From SZUA-584 sp040768905 (GTDB lineage Bacteria; Bacillota; Clostridia; Christensenellales; SZUA-584), in assembly GCA_040768905.1 (NCBI GenBank), contig JAXGMA010000001.1, positions 1,612,001 to 1,676,000 on the forward strand: a stretch of DNA of 64,000 nucleotides, given 5' to 3'. Made by a program: the position numbers and the translations under genes. Below, in pieces: positions 8,783 through 17,534 of the stretch; position 1 is the first letter of the stretch, and each line of letters begins with the position of its first letter. The notes beneath the pieces are model-generated. The model was not told the origin of the DNA. It searched no databases and saw only the letters and a list, made by a program, of their open reading frames with translations.

Positions 8783-10648
8783 CTAGAATTTCTTTGCAGC
8801 CTGTATATGGTTATTCTGGTCTGCCTGAGCCTCAAGGATTCCGTTAATCTCGGTCACTTCGGCGACACCTATACGCCAGTAGGACTCGTAACCGGGGGAC
8901 TCCGTTCCCTTCAGGGTCATAATCTCGATCACACAGCTTGCTTCCTGTTTTTTCGCATCTTCAAGCGCCGCCTTCAATTCATTATTTGTTTTTACACGAT
9001 ACCCTTTGCAGCCCATGCTTTCAGCGTGCCTCACATAATCCACGTTAATGAGCTCACCATCGCAGATACCGGTCTGCGGGTTATATTTTCGAAACTCGTT
9101 GCCTTCGCCTCGCTGACCGGCTTCGATCTGCAGTCCGGCAATGCATTGGCAGCCATAATTGTTCATTATGAGCGCAGTTATTTTTTTGCCTTCTCTTAAA
9201 GAGGTAAAAAGCTCGCTGTTCAGCATCATATAGCTGGCATCGCCCATCACGGTATAAACCTCGCTGTCCGGAAATGCAAATTTCGAACCGAGCGCACCTG
9301 CAATTTCATATCCCATGCAGGAAAAGGCATACTCCATATTGTAAGTGCCAGGATTCTTTGTTCTCCAAAGTCTTTGCATACAACCGGGCAATGTGCCTGC
9401 TGCCGCGACGATGATCGCATCGTTATCAAGAACTTCGTTGATAATACCGAGCGCTGCCGTTTGGGCAATACGCCCTTCACATTTCATGGAATAAAGCCTG
9501 TCCTGCTCTTTTTCCCACTCTTCCTTCGCATCCGCAAAAAACTTTGCATCAAACTCGGATTTGTATCCGATCTTCTCAAGCGCTTTGGTCATCTCGCAAA
9601 CAGCAGCTTTCGCGTCAGCACAGATAGGAAGCGCGTTCATCTTGTAGTTGTCAAAGTTGTTGACGTTTACGGAAATAAACTTACAGTTTTCATTTTTGAA
9701 CTGCCACTTGGATGCTGTAGTAAAATCGGTAAAGCGAGTTCCGATGCCAATCACGACATCTGTCTCTTTTGCAAGACGGTTGACAGGCGCCGTGCCGTGA
9801 ACACCTTCTGCTCCCAATAAATAGGGCTCGGACCAGCTATAAGCGCCCTTACCAGCATGTGTCTCTGTCAGCGGGATGTTAAACTTCTTCGCCATCTCAA
9901 GAACCTCAGCCTCCGCGCCAGAGTATACAACACCACCACCGACAATTATCATGGGCTTTTTAGCATTCTTCATGATTTCTGTAAACTTATCGATCACCTC
10001 GGGAACAGGGTTCATGCGGTTGACGTAATGGACTCTTTTGTCAAAGAACTCTTCCGGATAGTCATATGCTTCTGCCTGTACATCCTGAGGAAGCGCAAGG
10101 CAAACAGCGCCTGTATTCACGGGGTCGGTGAGCGTACGCATCGCATGGAGAGCGGCTGTCATGAGCTGCTCGGGGCGGCTCACTCTATCCCAATAGGTAC
10201 AGACAGCCTTGAATGCATCGTTTGCGGTAATGGTATAATCGTGAAACTGTTCAATCTGCTGCAGCACCGGATCGGGCTGACGTGTAGCAAATATATCCCC
10301 CGGCAGCAGAAGCACAGGCAGTCTGTTGGCCGTAGCAACACCTGCCGCCGTGATCATATTCAGGGCGCCGGGGCCGATTGATGTGGTACACGCAAAAATC
10401 TCTTTTCTTTTTTTCATCTTTGCATAAGATACTGCCGCCTGTACTGCGCCCTGCTCGTTCATAACCTGGTGAAACTTCAAATCGCCGTCGAACTCTTCCA
10501 TAGCCTGCCCGAGCCCCGTGCAGTTGCCATGTCCGTAAATACCCATAATACATTTTACGAATTTGTTTTCGACACCGTCTATGCTTATATACTGGTTATC
10601 TAGAAAACGCACAAGTGCCTGTGCCATAGTCAGCTTTATAGTTTTCAT
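8783..10648 (-). CDS. iolD: 3D-(3,5/4)-trihydroxycyclohexane-1,2-dione hydrolase (ThDP-dependent)
   Basis: A 621-residue thiamine-diphosphate enzyme in the acetolactate-synthase-like fold. The activating Glu is in MNEQGAVQAA near residue 60, and the ThDP/metal motif is the GDASYMMLNSEL...MNNYGCQC stretch in the C-terminal third. Length and segments such as YGHGNCTGLG match IolD, which opens the ring of trihydroxycyclohexane-dione to give 5-deoxy-glucuronate. The start at 10648 (MKTIKLTMAQAL) has AGGAG 10 bases upstream; the longer frame to 10675 adds only basic residues. Its substrate needs IolE (inosose dehydratase), which is missing or broken here. Confidence 0.93.
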   Translation of the reverse strand: MKTIKLTMAQALVRFLDNQYISIDGVENKFVKCIMGIYGHGNCTGLGQAMEEFDGDLKFHQVMNEQGAVQAAVSYAKMKKRKEIFACTTSIGPGALNMITAAGVATANRLPVLLLPGDIFATRQPDPVLQQIEQFHDYTITANDAFKAVCTYWDRVSRPEQLMTAALHAMRTLTDPVNTGAVCLALPQDVQAEAYDYPEEFFDKRVHYVNRMNPVPEVIDKFTEIMKNAKKPMIIVGGGVVYSGAEAEVLEMAKKFNIPLTETHAGKGAYSWSEPYLLGAEGVHGTAPVNRLAKETDVVIGIGTRFTDFTTASKWQFKNENCKFISVNVNNFDNYKMNALPICADAKAAVCEMTKALEKIGYKSEFDAKFFADAKEEWEKEQDRLYSMKCEGRIAQTAALGIINEVLDNDAIIVAAAGTLPGCMQRLWRTKNPGTYNMEYAFSCMGYEIAGALGSKFAFPDSEVYTVMGDASYMMLNSELFTSLREGKKITALIMNNYGCQCIAGLQIEAGQRGEGNEFRKYNPQTGICDGELINVDYVRHAESMGCKGYRVKTNNELKAALEDAKKQEASCVIEIMTLKGTESPGYESYWRIGVAEVTEINGILEAQADQNNHIQAAKKF

Positions 10649-10723
10649 AATCGCTCTTCTCCTTTTCCGTACCAAATACTATATGATTGCCTCTATAAAT
10701 ATCTTCTGCCGGACTCGCCGCCT

Positions 10724-11518
10724 TTATATCTCGGGGAAAAACTTCGCGTCCGCCTGCGTTGTCCATTGGTATTCCTTAACAACGGAAGTCGCTATATCTT
10801 TTTCTTCTCTTAAGCGAATGCACCAAAGATAAAATTCCGAATACCCGGGGGCAGCAACCTGGGAATGTGTCACATTTGCTGGCATTCCCATCAGATCGTT
10901 ATGACGTACTTTAAAAGCCTGATCTCCGTATTCCGCAAAGCCATAGCCGTTTTCAGGCAGAAATTTGTAATAATACATTTCCGGTTCAACATGCTGATGA
11001 GGGGGATAAGACGACCATTTGCCTGGAAAATGGACAACTTCACCAAGGAAAAAATTCGTTTCCGGACAATTCGACCGGTCAAAGAATGTTCTTACAATAC
11101 GAGTCGCACATTCGTTCAGCTGGCCTGCGCCCCGTTCCTCGTTCGCGCAGATGCAATCTTTCGGATAAATCAGCTTTGAATAAAACGATTTATTATTTTC
11201 CGTGCGCATGACGGCAACTTCTGTTTTTTCAGAAAGACACGAAACAGCAACATGTACATTAGACGGAACATGCAGCAGGACTGCCCCGTCATGGAAACAG
11301 CACTTCCTGTTTACCGTTTCTTTTCTCCCCTCCCATTCAAAGATAACTTCGCCGAAAAGAAGATCAAAAACCGTCTCCTCTGGATAGCAGAAATTAAACA
11401 CATCATGTTTTCCCATCGAAACAACACCAAATTCCATACCCACCATCTCCGGATTATTGACGCTGGATAGCATTTCATTGTAACCCTTTTCAAAAGGCTT
11501 TTGTCTCTTATAATTCAT
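10724..11518 (-). CDS. iolB: 5-deoxy-glucuronate isomerase
   Basis: A 264-residue cupin-fold enzyme. The metal-binding segment SSYPPHQHVEPEMYYYKF near residue 170 is diagnostic of IolB, which converts 5-deoxy-glucuronate to 2-deoxy-5-keto-gluconate after IolD. The ATG at 11518 has AAAGGAG upstream, and the protein has about the usual family length. It is the first surviving gene of the operon; about 500 bases upstream lie insertion-sequence wrecks, so genes such as iolC, iolA or iolE may once have preceded it. Confidence 0.93.
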   Translation of the reverse strand: MNYKRQKPFEKGYNEMLSSVNNPEMVGMEFGVVSMGKHDVFNFCYPEETVFDLLFGEVIFEWEGRKETVNRKCCFHDGAVLLHVPSNVHVAVSCLSEKTEVAVMRTENNKSFYSKLIYPKDCICANEERGAGQLNECATRIVRTFFDRSNCPETNFFLGEVVHFPGKWSSYPPHQHVEPEMYYYKFLPENGYGFAEYGDQAFKVRHNDLMGMPANVTHSQVAAPGYSEFYLWCIRLREEKDIATSVVKEYQWTTQADAKFFPEI

Positions 11519-11934
11519 TCACAATTCTCCTTTTTTAAGTATTACTATTCCGAATGCCGAAAAAACTATCAAAAATATTCGACGCCAAAGTTTTGATTGA
11601 ATATATTTTTTATTTAGCTTATTACTTGGCATCGTTTTCTTTTAATAAATAGTCGTTTATATTAGTACATATATTATCTTAATAAAAATCAAACACATTA
11701 ACAATGCGTGTTTATTTCGTTTTTCAGGGGTTTTCATTTGTTCTTTTGGCCGGTTATGCGACTTTTCCCTGAATGTCCGATTAGTCTGCATTCATGAATG
11801 ACTGCCTCCGGTAATACTATAGATTTCTTGTCCAGTTTCCGCTATTTCAGTATCACCGGGCCTCTTTTTTGAGTAAAAGCTTTGCAGGCAGTATTTGTCC
11901 GCAAACTTGAAACGGCTACACTAAGCTAGACAGA
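11519..11934. other. Intergenic region: inositol operon control region and IS flank
   Basis: About 415 bases without a gene. The first ~180 bases next to iolB are very AT-rich and should hold the operon promoter, though I could not pick one with confidence. One cre-like site is noted at 11627. The rest carries no recognisable coding similarity. Confidence 0.4.
11627..11641 (-). promoter_or_regulatory. cre-like catabolite-repression site (tentative)
   Basis: On the minus strand the 15 bases AAGAAAACGATGCCA match most positions of the CcpA cre consensus WTGNAARCGNWWWCA. The site is ~110 bases upstream of iolB. Catabolite repression of iol operons through cre sites is known in Bacillus. The mismatch at position 2 makes this tentative. 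Confidence 0.3.
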
Positions 11935-12100
11935 GAAAATACGGGCAACCAGTCCTTAAAGCTCTCGTTTCCCCTGATCCACAGCCCCAAGACGTCCTTT
12001 ATACCTTCAAGAGTGATGCTAATCAATAACGGCCTTCTTGATTATTCGCCCGTCCTGACGCGATAGTGAATGGCGTCAATATAGATAACGGCATAGATAC
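11935..12100 (-). pseudogene. Fragment of an IS256-family transposase
   Basis: On the minus strand, the end of the IS3 transposase frame runs into VIYIDAIHYRVRTGE, a stop at 12042-12044, and then in the same frame ISITLEGIKDVLGLWIRGNE and FKDWLPVF. The motif YIDAIHYRVR and the TLEG-KDVLGLW segment are characteristic of IS256/Mutator-type DDE transposases, around and just after the first catalytic Asp. Only ~55 codons survive, so this is a relic lacking both ends of its gene. Confidence 0.72.
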
Positions 12101-12842
12101 AATATACATATTCAAACACCGCTGCCCGAACCGACTCTTTCGTCTCATAGTGCGTCCAGTGTATCAGCTCTTTCTTCATAGTCGCAAAGAAGCTCTCCGA
12201 CCATGCGTTGTCGCCCGGCATCCCCACTCGCGAGAAGCTCTGATGCAGCCCATATTGCTGCAGCATTCCCATTACGGCTTTTGATGTATACTGGCTGCCC
12301 CTGTCGCTATGGAAGATGCAGCCTTCAGCCAGTTTGTGCCTTGCTATCATCGCCAGTATCGCATTGATCACGAGTTCCTTTGTCATTCTGTCTGCCATAT
12401 GATCTCCAAGTATCTCGCCAGTTACGATATCCCTGACCACACAGTGATACATGAACCCCTCGTCCGTTCTCAGGTATGTAATATCGCTTGTAAGCCCCAT
12501 TCTCGGCTTGATCGGAAATTCTTGATCCCTTAGGATATTCGGATACCCATCGCCTCTGGCTTTCTTGCTGTTCGTCAGGCTCTTGGCTCTATGCCTGTTG
12601 TGGCATGAGTCCAAATACATCTCGGCCATGTATTCAGCGCATTTCTTGCGGCCTATGCTTTCGCCTTTTTTGCGAAGTTCTGCGGTAATCCTATCTGGTC
12701 CATACGTACCACGACTCTCGTCAAACTCTTTTTTGATTCTTTCCTTTAAATGCGCTTCCCGTCTTTCAATGGCTACCCGATTCCTGAGCCAGGCATAATA
12801 TCCTGTTCGCTCTATTTTCAGAATTGCGGCCCACTTCGCCAC
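12042..12842 (-). CDS. IS3-family transposase OrfB, 3' end replaced
   Basis: A DDE integrase-type transposase (rve domain) of the IS3 family. Catalytic residues are visible in TSDITYLRT, HSDRGSQYTS and NAWSESFFATMKKE, with the expected spacing. The frame extends upstream of the GTG at 12842 as RYQFIRGNPEYPV and meets orfA in the -1 phase at a CAAAAG tract at orfA's stop, the usual IS3 frameshift arrangement. The C-terminus is abnormal: after VFEYV it switches to an IS256-type sequence, losing the ~30 usual C-terminal residues. The element is therefore probably inactive. Confidence 0.88.
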   Translation of the reverse strand: MAKWAAILKIERTGYYAWLRNRVAIERREAHLKERIKKEFDESRGTYGPDRITAELRKKGESIGRKKCAEYMAEMYLDSCHNRHRAKSLTNSKKARGDGYPNILRDQEFPIKPRMGLTSDITYLRTDEGFMYHCVVRDIVTGEILGDHMADRMTKELVINAILAMIARHKLAEGCIFHSDRGSQYTSKAVMGMLQQYGLHQSFSRVGMPGDNAWSESFFATMKKELIHWTHYETKESVRAAVFEYVYCIYAVIYIDAIHYRVRTGE

Positions 12843-13232
12843 AGGGTACTCGGGGTTACCCCGTATAAATTGATATCTTACTTTTGGTGACTCGCGAAGT
12901 AGGCCGCTGCTTTTTTTAGCATGTCACGCTCCATTCTGGCCTCTGCAAGCTGTCTTCGTAAGTCTCTGTTTTCTTCTTCAAGTGTGGTGAACTTTGTTTT
13001 ATCACCATCAGCGGTATACTTTCGCCGCCAGTTGTAAAGCAGATTTTCGTGAATCCCCAAATCATCTGCTATCTCTTTTACCGATTTTGGGCTTGCGTAC
13101 GATAACTTGACCGCATTCTTCTTAAAATCGTCATCATATTTCTTCCTGTATTCTCCCATTTCTCCGCCTCCGATTTCTGAGCGTTCATTCGCTCTTTCCA
13201 TCTTAGCAGATTGTCTAAAATTCTAACACACT
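12100..13232 (-). mobile_element. IS3-family insertion sequence, right part lost
   Basis: Spans orfA and truncated orfB. The orfA-side end is probably near 13232, where the minus strand reads TGTGTTAGAATTTTAGACA, a plausible terminal inverted repeat. No matching repeat is found on the other side, where the element runs into IS256 transposase sequence. Boundaries are estimates. Confidence 0.7.
12878..13159 (-). CDS. IS3-family transposase OrfA
   Basis: A 93-residue helix-turn-helix protein (MGEYRKKYDDDFKKNAVKL...) with a C-terminal leucine-zipper-like segment (LEEENRDLRRQLAEARMERD), the standard OrfA layout. The ATG at 13159 is preceded by GGAGGCGGAG. Its stop overlaps the start of the OrfB phase at a CAAAAG slippery tract, consistent with programmed -1 frameshifting to make OrfAB. 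Confidence 0.9.
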   Translation of the reverse strand: MGEYRKKYDDDFKKNAVKLSYASPKSVKEIADDLGIHENLLYNWRRKYTADGDKTKFTTLEEENRDLRRQLAEARMERDMLKKAAAYFASHQK

Positions 13233-13235
13233 CCC

Positions 13236-13267
13236 AAACCCTTTATGAAAAAATTAATAAAGGGTTT
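13236..13267. repeat. Perfect 11-bp inverted repeat
   Basis: AAACCCTTTAT and its exact complement ATAAAGGGTTT are separated by 10 bases, lying just outside the IS3 end. There is no strong T-run. It could be a terminator for the island operon read from 13.7-16.7 kb, or a target of integration. Confidence 0.4.
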
Positions 13268-13373
13268 TGCACATTTGATATTAATACATATCAATTTGTC
13301 GCCACTTAAAAAGAAATTTGCCACTTAACATGTTTAAGTCATTTGTTCAATTGTTAAATTATAATGTGTTCAG

Positions 13374-13691
13374 CTAATAATAGCCTCTGTTTTTCCAAAA
13401 TTCTCGCCGCTTTTTTCGCCGTTCAGCCCACTCATAAACCCAATCTGGACAGCGCTTTACATGAATATTGGATTGCCTACACCACCGTTGCAGTGTTCGT
13501 CTAGGTACTGTTAATATACGCGAGGTAGCCCTGATGCCATATTCGTTTATTTGTATAAATGCATATCTTTTTTGCTGATAAGAATAATGTCCACCCTTAC
13601 CTAAGCTAATGAACTCTGCTTTTATTTCTTCATATAATTGCTGTTGCATTAGGCATATAAGCTGTTTTGTTGAAATGTTCAGTCTGTTCAC
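13374..13691 (-). CDS. Small HTH-domain protein of the island
   Basis: A 105-residue basic protein with a predicted helix-turn-helix around residues 45-75 (YAFIQINEYGIRATSRILTV then RRTLQRWCR), resembling the helix-turn-helix found in small transposase-like or phage regulators. It starts at a GTG with a weak GGCAG upstream. It is the last gene of the island's minus-strand operon, 113 bases after the primase. It may be a regulator or a fragment of an OrfA-like protein; the function is unknown. Confidence 0.5.
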   Translation of the reverse strand: MNRLNISTKQLICLMQQQLYEEIKAEFISLGKGGHYSYQQKRYAFIQINEYGIRATSRILTVPRRTLQRWCRQSNIHVKRCPDWVYEWAERRKKRREFWKNRGYY

Positions 13692-13804
13692 CTGCCTGTA
13701 TTCAATTAGTGAATGTGCAAAATGTGCAAAATAAATGTAACCCTTTATGTTTATATATCATATATGATACTTTACAAGTAAAATGCACAGATTGCACAAT
13801 TATA

Positions 13805-16240
13805 TTATTCGTACCACTTTCTTTTTGGCTTATTATCATAAGATAGTTTATTATCAACAATCCTCAGGGACGCCTGGATACCTTCCTCACAGTCTCTAAT
13901 ATAATCCTTTGGCAACTTATACCCTGCAACGACATTTTTTACTGTTTGCCCACAGACTGTTCCAGTGCTCCTTAACAAACCCTTTGTGCGCAACTCATCA
14001 TAAAATTTTGATTTATTTTCAACCCCGTAGTTATGATAATCACACCAGCGCGAAAATGCTTCATAGACATCCTTTGCTTTTAGATTTGTTTGTGCGGGCT
14101 CTAGGCATTCTTCAATAAAATTATCTATTTTTGCGCTGTTCTTGCGATAATGATTGGTCGCACTGATGATGCTTTGCGGTGCTTCCGCTCCCTCTTCGCG
14201 AAATAACTTAAGGCCCTCTAAACAATAGTTAAAAATTCCGCTGATGTTCTCTCTGCTTTTTAATCGCTCCTTTAATGTTTTGTCCTGTGAAGCCTCATCA
14301 AAATGCCTGTTAAAGGGTATCACTGTTAAACGCCCGCTGGTAAACAGTGTATCGTCAAGAATAACGGGTAAATGATTCGTATTTATGAATAGCTTGAATC
14401 CTGGAACAAATTGCATCTCTCGCTCATACAAATGTCTGGCTGTGATAGTATCGCGCCCTAAAAGCGCTTTAAGCAACCCTGCGTCAAAAACCATATTATT
14501 GGAAGGCTCACGGGCCTTTAGAAACCTGCAATCCTTTAACCGGGCAATATCTCCACTTGCTTGCCTGCCGTCGCTATTAAGCTTATATGCTAGTGTTTCA
14601 GGGTTCATAGTAAGGGCATATCCTCCGGCGCCACCCAACACATATCCAATCGTTTCAACAAGCGTACTTTTACCGTTGCGCGTTGTAGGACCATAAAGCA
14701 AAAAACAGGTTTCCATCGAAGTGTCGGTTGTAAGGGAATACCCTAATATCTTCTGTAGGTATTTGATATTTTCACCATCGCCCTCCATTATTTCATCCAT
14801 GAATTTTTCAAATTCTGGGGTGCATGCATTTTCATCATAGACAACATTAGAGATTTTTGAAAGCATATCGCTGGCCTTGTGTTTCCTAAACTCAAGACTT
14901 TTTAAATCGTAAGTTCCGTTTAAACAGTTTATCAAATCAACGTTGCTATCTAAATCACCAGCACATATACAATATTTGTCTCTGGCGTCTTTTACTATTG
15001 TTTCTCTAAAGCTTAATTTTCTAAGCTTCAGCAGATATTTTAAGTATCTATCTGCTGTTTGTTCATCGCTAATGCCCATGGCATATTGTATTAATTCATC
15101 AACCATTTTCTTTACTAATCGGCTAACAATCATACCCTCAGCATCGGGCAACCATACTTTACTATTATAAATGTACCATTCTTTTGCTGTTGTATTGTAT
15201 CTGCATTTATCTTTATGTAAATCAGCAAAAAGCTCGCTTGTTCCTTTGTCATCGTACGTGTATTTTTCATGCGGCATTAAGTCCTGTAATATAGCTTGAT
15301 ATTCATTATCAAGGGAGATGGAAGGGGCTTTTTTATCAAACAGGGTAGAAGTCCGAGGTATTCCGTATAGTTCATGTTTAAAGTATCCTATTGCTTCTTT
15401 TAAACCCAGATGTTGTGATTCCATAATGTAATCGATAATAGAGCCGCCTTTATTACAGTGTGCACCAAAACACATAAAAGTGTTTGTACCATGATAGTAT
15501 ACAAGGTCACTATTATGTCCACAAAGTTCACAGGTCTTGAACATAGCATACTTGGAATTATTACATTCAAGTTCTCCGTTCCGCGCTTTAAGATATCCAA
15601 AGAAGTCGAAATCTCTTTTTAGACTATCTAACTCCTTCATATCATATGCATTAAGATTTGCTATCTGCAACGGATTGCTATCTTTAGGTAGCGAATAATG
15701 ACTTAATATATCCTCAAATGTAAACATAGCTTGTCCATCACAAATAGTAGCTCTTTGGTTGGTTCCTAGAAATATTCTGTCGGCGTTTTTACATGCCATA
15801 TCACACTGCGGAAAAAGGGATTGCAAGCATTCCATAATTACTTCTCTTTTAGAATTTAAAGTAATAACCTCGTTACAAATAAAAGCAAGGCGGTATTTTG
15901 GCTTGCTTTCAGAATCGCTAAAAGTAGGGTAATAAAAAGCAGGGGATAGGTTATTTTTCTTACATATGTCAAGCGCATCTTCGATTCTTAGAACCGATTC
16001 TTCATGGTTGTCATTATCAATATCGACACAAAATAATTGCTGCTCTGACCAGTTCTGCGCACCCATTCCGTCCTTAAGAACAGCAGGGCTAAAACTATAC
16101 CCTTTCTGTATTTTATCAACAAGCTGTTCTAAAGATATCTCACAAGGGGGTGAAAGCTGGATACGTTTTTTTATTTTACCAAAATCGTTCTTGGCAGCTT
16201 CCTTTGTCTTGAAAGAGATTGTATCAATTTGTAATTTCAT
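13805..16240 (-). CDS. Primase-helicase of the integrative island (phage/plasmid D5-type)
   Basis: An 811-residue replication protein. The N-terminal ~200 residues look like an archaeo-eukaryotic-type primase (CVDIDNDN metal-binding acidic motif near residue 72). A Cys/His zinc ribbon (CELCGH ... CFGAHCNKGG) lies near residues 230-265. The C-terminal half is a superfamily-3 (D5/P4-like) helicase with Walker A GPTTRNGKST near residue 507 and a C-terminal winged-helix-like region. Such proteins prime and unwind DNA for prophages, plasmids and phage satellites (Pri-Rep). The start overlaps the stop of the Xis-like gene by 4 bases. No capsid, portal or terminase genes accompany it. Confidence 0.88.
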   Translation of the reverse strand: MKLQIDTISFKTKEAAKNDFGKIKKRIQLSPPCEISLEQLVDKIQKGYSFSPAVLKDGMGAQNWSEQQLFCVDIDNDNHEESVLRIEDALDICKKNNLSPAFYYPTFSDSESKPKYRLAFICNEVITLNSKREVIMECLQSLFPQCDMACKNADRIFLGTNQRATICDGQAMFTFEDILSHYSLPKDSNPLQIANLNAYDMKELDSLKRDFDFFGYLKARNGELECNNSKYAMFKTCELCGHNSDLVYYHGTNTFMCFGAHCNKGGSIIDYIMESQHLGLKEAIGYFKHELYGIPRTSTLFDKKAPSISLDNEYQAILQDLMPHEKYTYDDKGTSELFADLHKDKCRYNTTAKEWYIYNSKVWLPDAEGMIVSRLVKKMVDELIQYAMGISDEQTADRYLKYLLKLRKLSFRETIVKDARDKYCICAGDLDSNVDLINCLNGTYDLKSLEFRKHKASDMLSKISNVVYDENACTPEFEKFMDEIMEGDGENIKYLQKILGYSLTTDTSMETCFLLYGPTTRNGKSTLVETIGYVLGGAGGYALTMNPETLAYKLNSDGRQASGDIARLKDCRFLKAREPSNNMVFDAGLLKALLGRDTITARHLYEREMQFVPGFKLFINTNHLPVILDDTLFTSGRLTVIPFNRHFDEASQDKTLKERLKSRENISGIFNYCLEGLKLFREEGAEAPQSIISATNHYRKNSAKIDNFIEECLEPAQTNLKAKDVYEAFSRWCDYHNYGVENKSKFYDELRTKGLLRSTGTVCGQTVKNVVAGYKLPKDYIRDCEEGIQASLRIVDNKLSYDNKPKRKWYE

Positions 16241-16446
16241 AATGATTTACCACTTTCATTATTTAACCATGCTCGAAGAGCTTCCACCGGAATTAGAATC
16301 CGTCGATCACCTACTTTAATTGCTGGAAACCCTTCTTGCTTGATGAGCTTATAAGCTATAGGACGGCTTATACCAAGAAGCTGAGCCATTTCATCAACGC
16401 TAAGCGCTAATTTTTCAAAATGATTTAAATTAATAATTTGATCCAT
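16237..16446 (-). CDS. Excisionase-like helix-turn-helix protein
   Basis: A 69-residue protein with the MerR/excisionase-type motif LSVDEMAQLLGISRPIAYKLI and the following PAIKVGDRRILIPVEALRAWL, the usual pattern of Xis-like proteins. The ATG at 16446 has GAGG 7 bases upstream and is preferred to the TTG at 16452. It is placed between the Cro-like gene and the primase, overlapping the primase start by 4 bases. Likely role: recombination directionality factor for the integrase. Confidence 0.75.
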   Translation of the reverse strand: MDQIINLNHFEKLALSVDEMAQLLGISRPIAYKLIKQEGFPAIKVGDRRILIPVEALRAWLNNESGKSL

Positions 16447-16448
16447 AA

Positions 16449-16652
16449 TCAAGCCTCTTTATCTGAATTAATATCCCAAAATAGTTCTTTATCACTAATA
16501 TTTAAATACTTTGAAATACGTTTTCTCCAAGCAGGATAGAATGGCTTTTTGCCGTTTAAAGCACAATATAAATCACTTGGGGTAATCTTCGTATTCAAAG
16601 CAAGCTGCAATTTTGTAATATTACGTTCCTTTAATATTTCAAGCAAATACAT
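16449..16652 (-). CDS. Small Cro/XRE-like regulator
   Basis: A 67-residue protein with a compact helix-turn-helix (ITKLQLALNTKITPSDLYCALNG). The ATG at 16652 is preceded by GAGGTG; a GTG at 16658 is possible. It is the first gene of the island's early minus-strand operon and diverges from the XRE repressor across 148 bases, the typical place for a Cro- or Str-like switch protein. Confidence 0.65.
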   Translation of the reverse strand: MYLLEILKERNITKLQLALNTKITPSDLYCALNGKKPFYPAWRKRISKYLNISDKELFWDINSDKEA

Positions 16653-16687
16653 TAGCACACCTCAAAAACCATATTTTCAATAGACTA

Positions 16688-16716
16688 TTGACTATATTTA
16701 TTATAGTGATTATAAT
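16688..16716 (+). promoter_or_regulatory. Promoter of the island repressor with embedded palindromic operator
   Basis: A -35 TTGACT (16688-16693), a 17-base spacer and a -10 TATAAT (16711-16716). The spacer holds a palindrome ACTATA-TTTAT-TATAGT (16691-16707), and a related half-site ATAGT occurs near 16726. This is a likely operator where the repressor and the Cro-like protein compete. Confidence 0.6.
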
Positions 16717-16800
16717 AACTAATGTATAGTGGATACAGATAATAATAATACATATACAAGCCATTAATATGGATTATAATCGTAAAAAGAAGGTGATATT

Positions 16801-17508
16801 TTGTATAACAATGAATTAGTTAAGATTTCTGCAGAAAGAATCAAAAAATGCAGGAAAATGAAAGGCCTATCTCACAAGAAATTAGCGGACGAACTAATCG
16901 CAAGATATGGCATTAGGATTTCCCCAGATGTACTTAAAGTTTATGAAATCAACGATGAGTTTCATTCAAGATTTGGTGATCTTAAGGGGATGAGAATAGA
17001 GTATCTATATTGTTTAGCTGACTTTTATAGAGTATCTACAGATTACCTGCTGGGCATCACGGATATAGAAACACCTAGTATGGATATACGAGCAATAAGT
17101 AAAAATACTGGATTAAGCCAAGGAGCTATATTTGCATTGAGACAAAATTTAGATGACGAATGTAATGGACATGAAAGTCTGCTCAACACAATTAATGCAT
17201 TGCTTGAAGACGAATATTATCCACTTGAATTAATGAAAGATGATAAAAAATATAAGAAATTGCTTGAAAATCCATCTGTGCTAACGTTAAGCAAAATAGA
17301 TGAATACCTATCATATGAGCCTAAGCAAAAAATTAGATACGGAATAAAGCAGGGACAATTAGTTCAATTATCCGATAGGGAGAGCGGGGAGTTTGATATT
17401 AGCTACCAAGGAGAAATATCCGAAGCTGAGATTTTGGAAAATGCCTTTCTATTAGAAATACAAATTAGGTTAAAGAAATTAAAGGATAGATTGAAAAAGT
17501 CAAAATAA
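16801..17508 (+). CDS. XRE-family repressor of the integrative island
   Basis: A 235-residue protein with an N-terminal XRE helix-turn-helix (IKKCRKMKGLSHKKLADELIARYG) and a long unassigned C-terminal half lacking the Ser-Lys peptidase motifs of LexA/CI. The TTG start has AAGGTG 5 bases upstream. It is transcribed divergently from the Cro-Xis-primase operon and followed closely by the integrase, the position of a master repressor (Stl-like in satellites). Derepression would then need a protein partner rather than self-cleavage, which is inference from the missing peptidase motifs. Confidence 0.8.
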   Translation: MYNNELVKISAERIKKCRKMKGLSHKKLADELIARYGIRISPDVLKVYEINDEFHSRFGDLKGMRIEYLYCLADFYRVSTDYLLGITDIETPSMDIRAISKNTGLSQGAIFALRQNLDDECNGHESLLNTINALLEDEYYPLELMKDDKKYKKLLENPSVLTLSKIDEYLSYEPKQKIRYGIKQGQLVQLSDRESGEFDISYQGEISEAEILENAFLLEIQIRLKKLKDRLKKSK

Positions 17509-17534
17509 AGACATGAAAAATGAGGTGATTGAAC

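Noticed and set aside
11520..13373. Search for a duplicate of the tRNA-Ser 3' end as left attachment site
   Set aside because: No copy of the 3' end was found by eye; it may have been lost with the IS rearrangement, so no attL is claimed.
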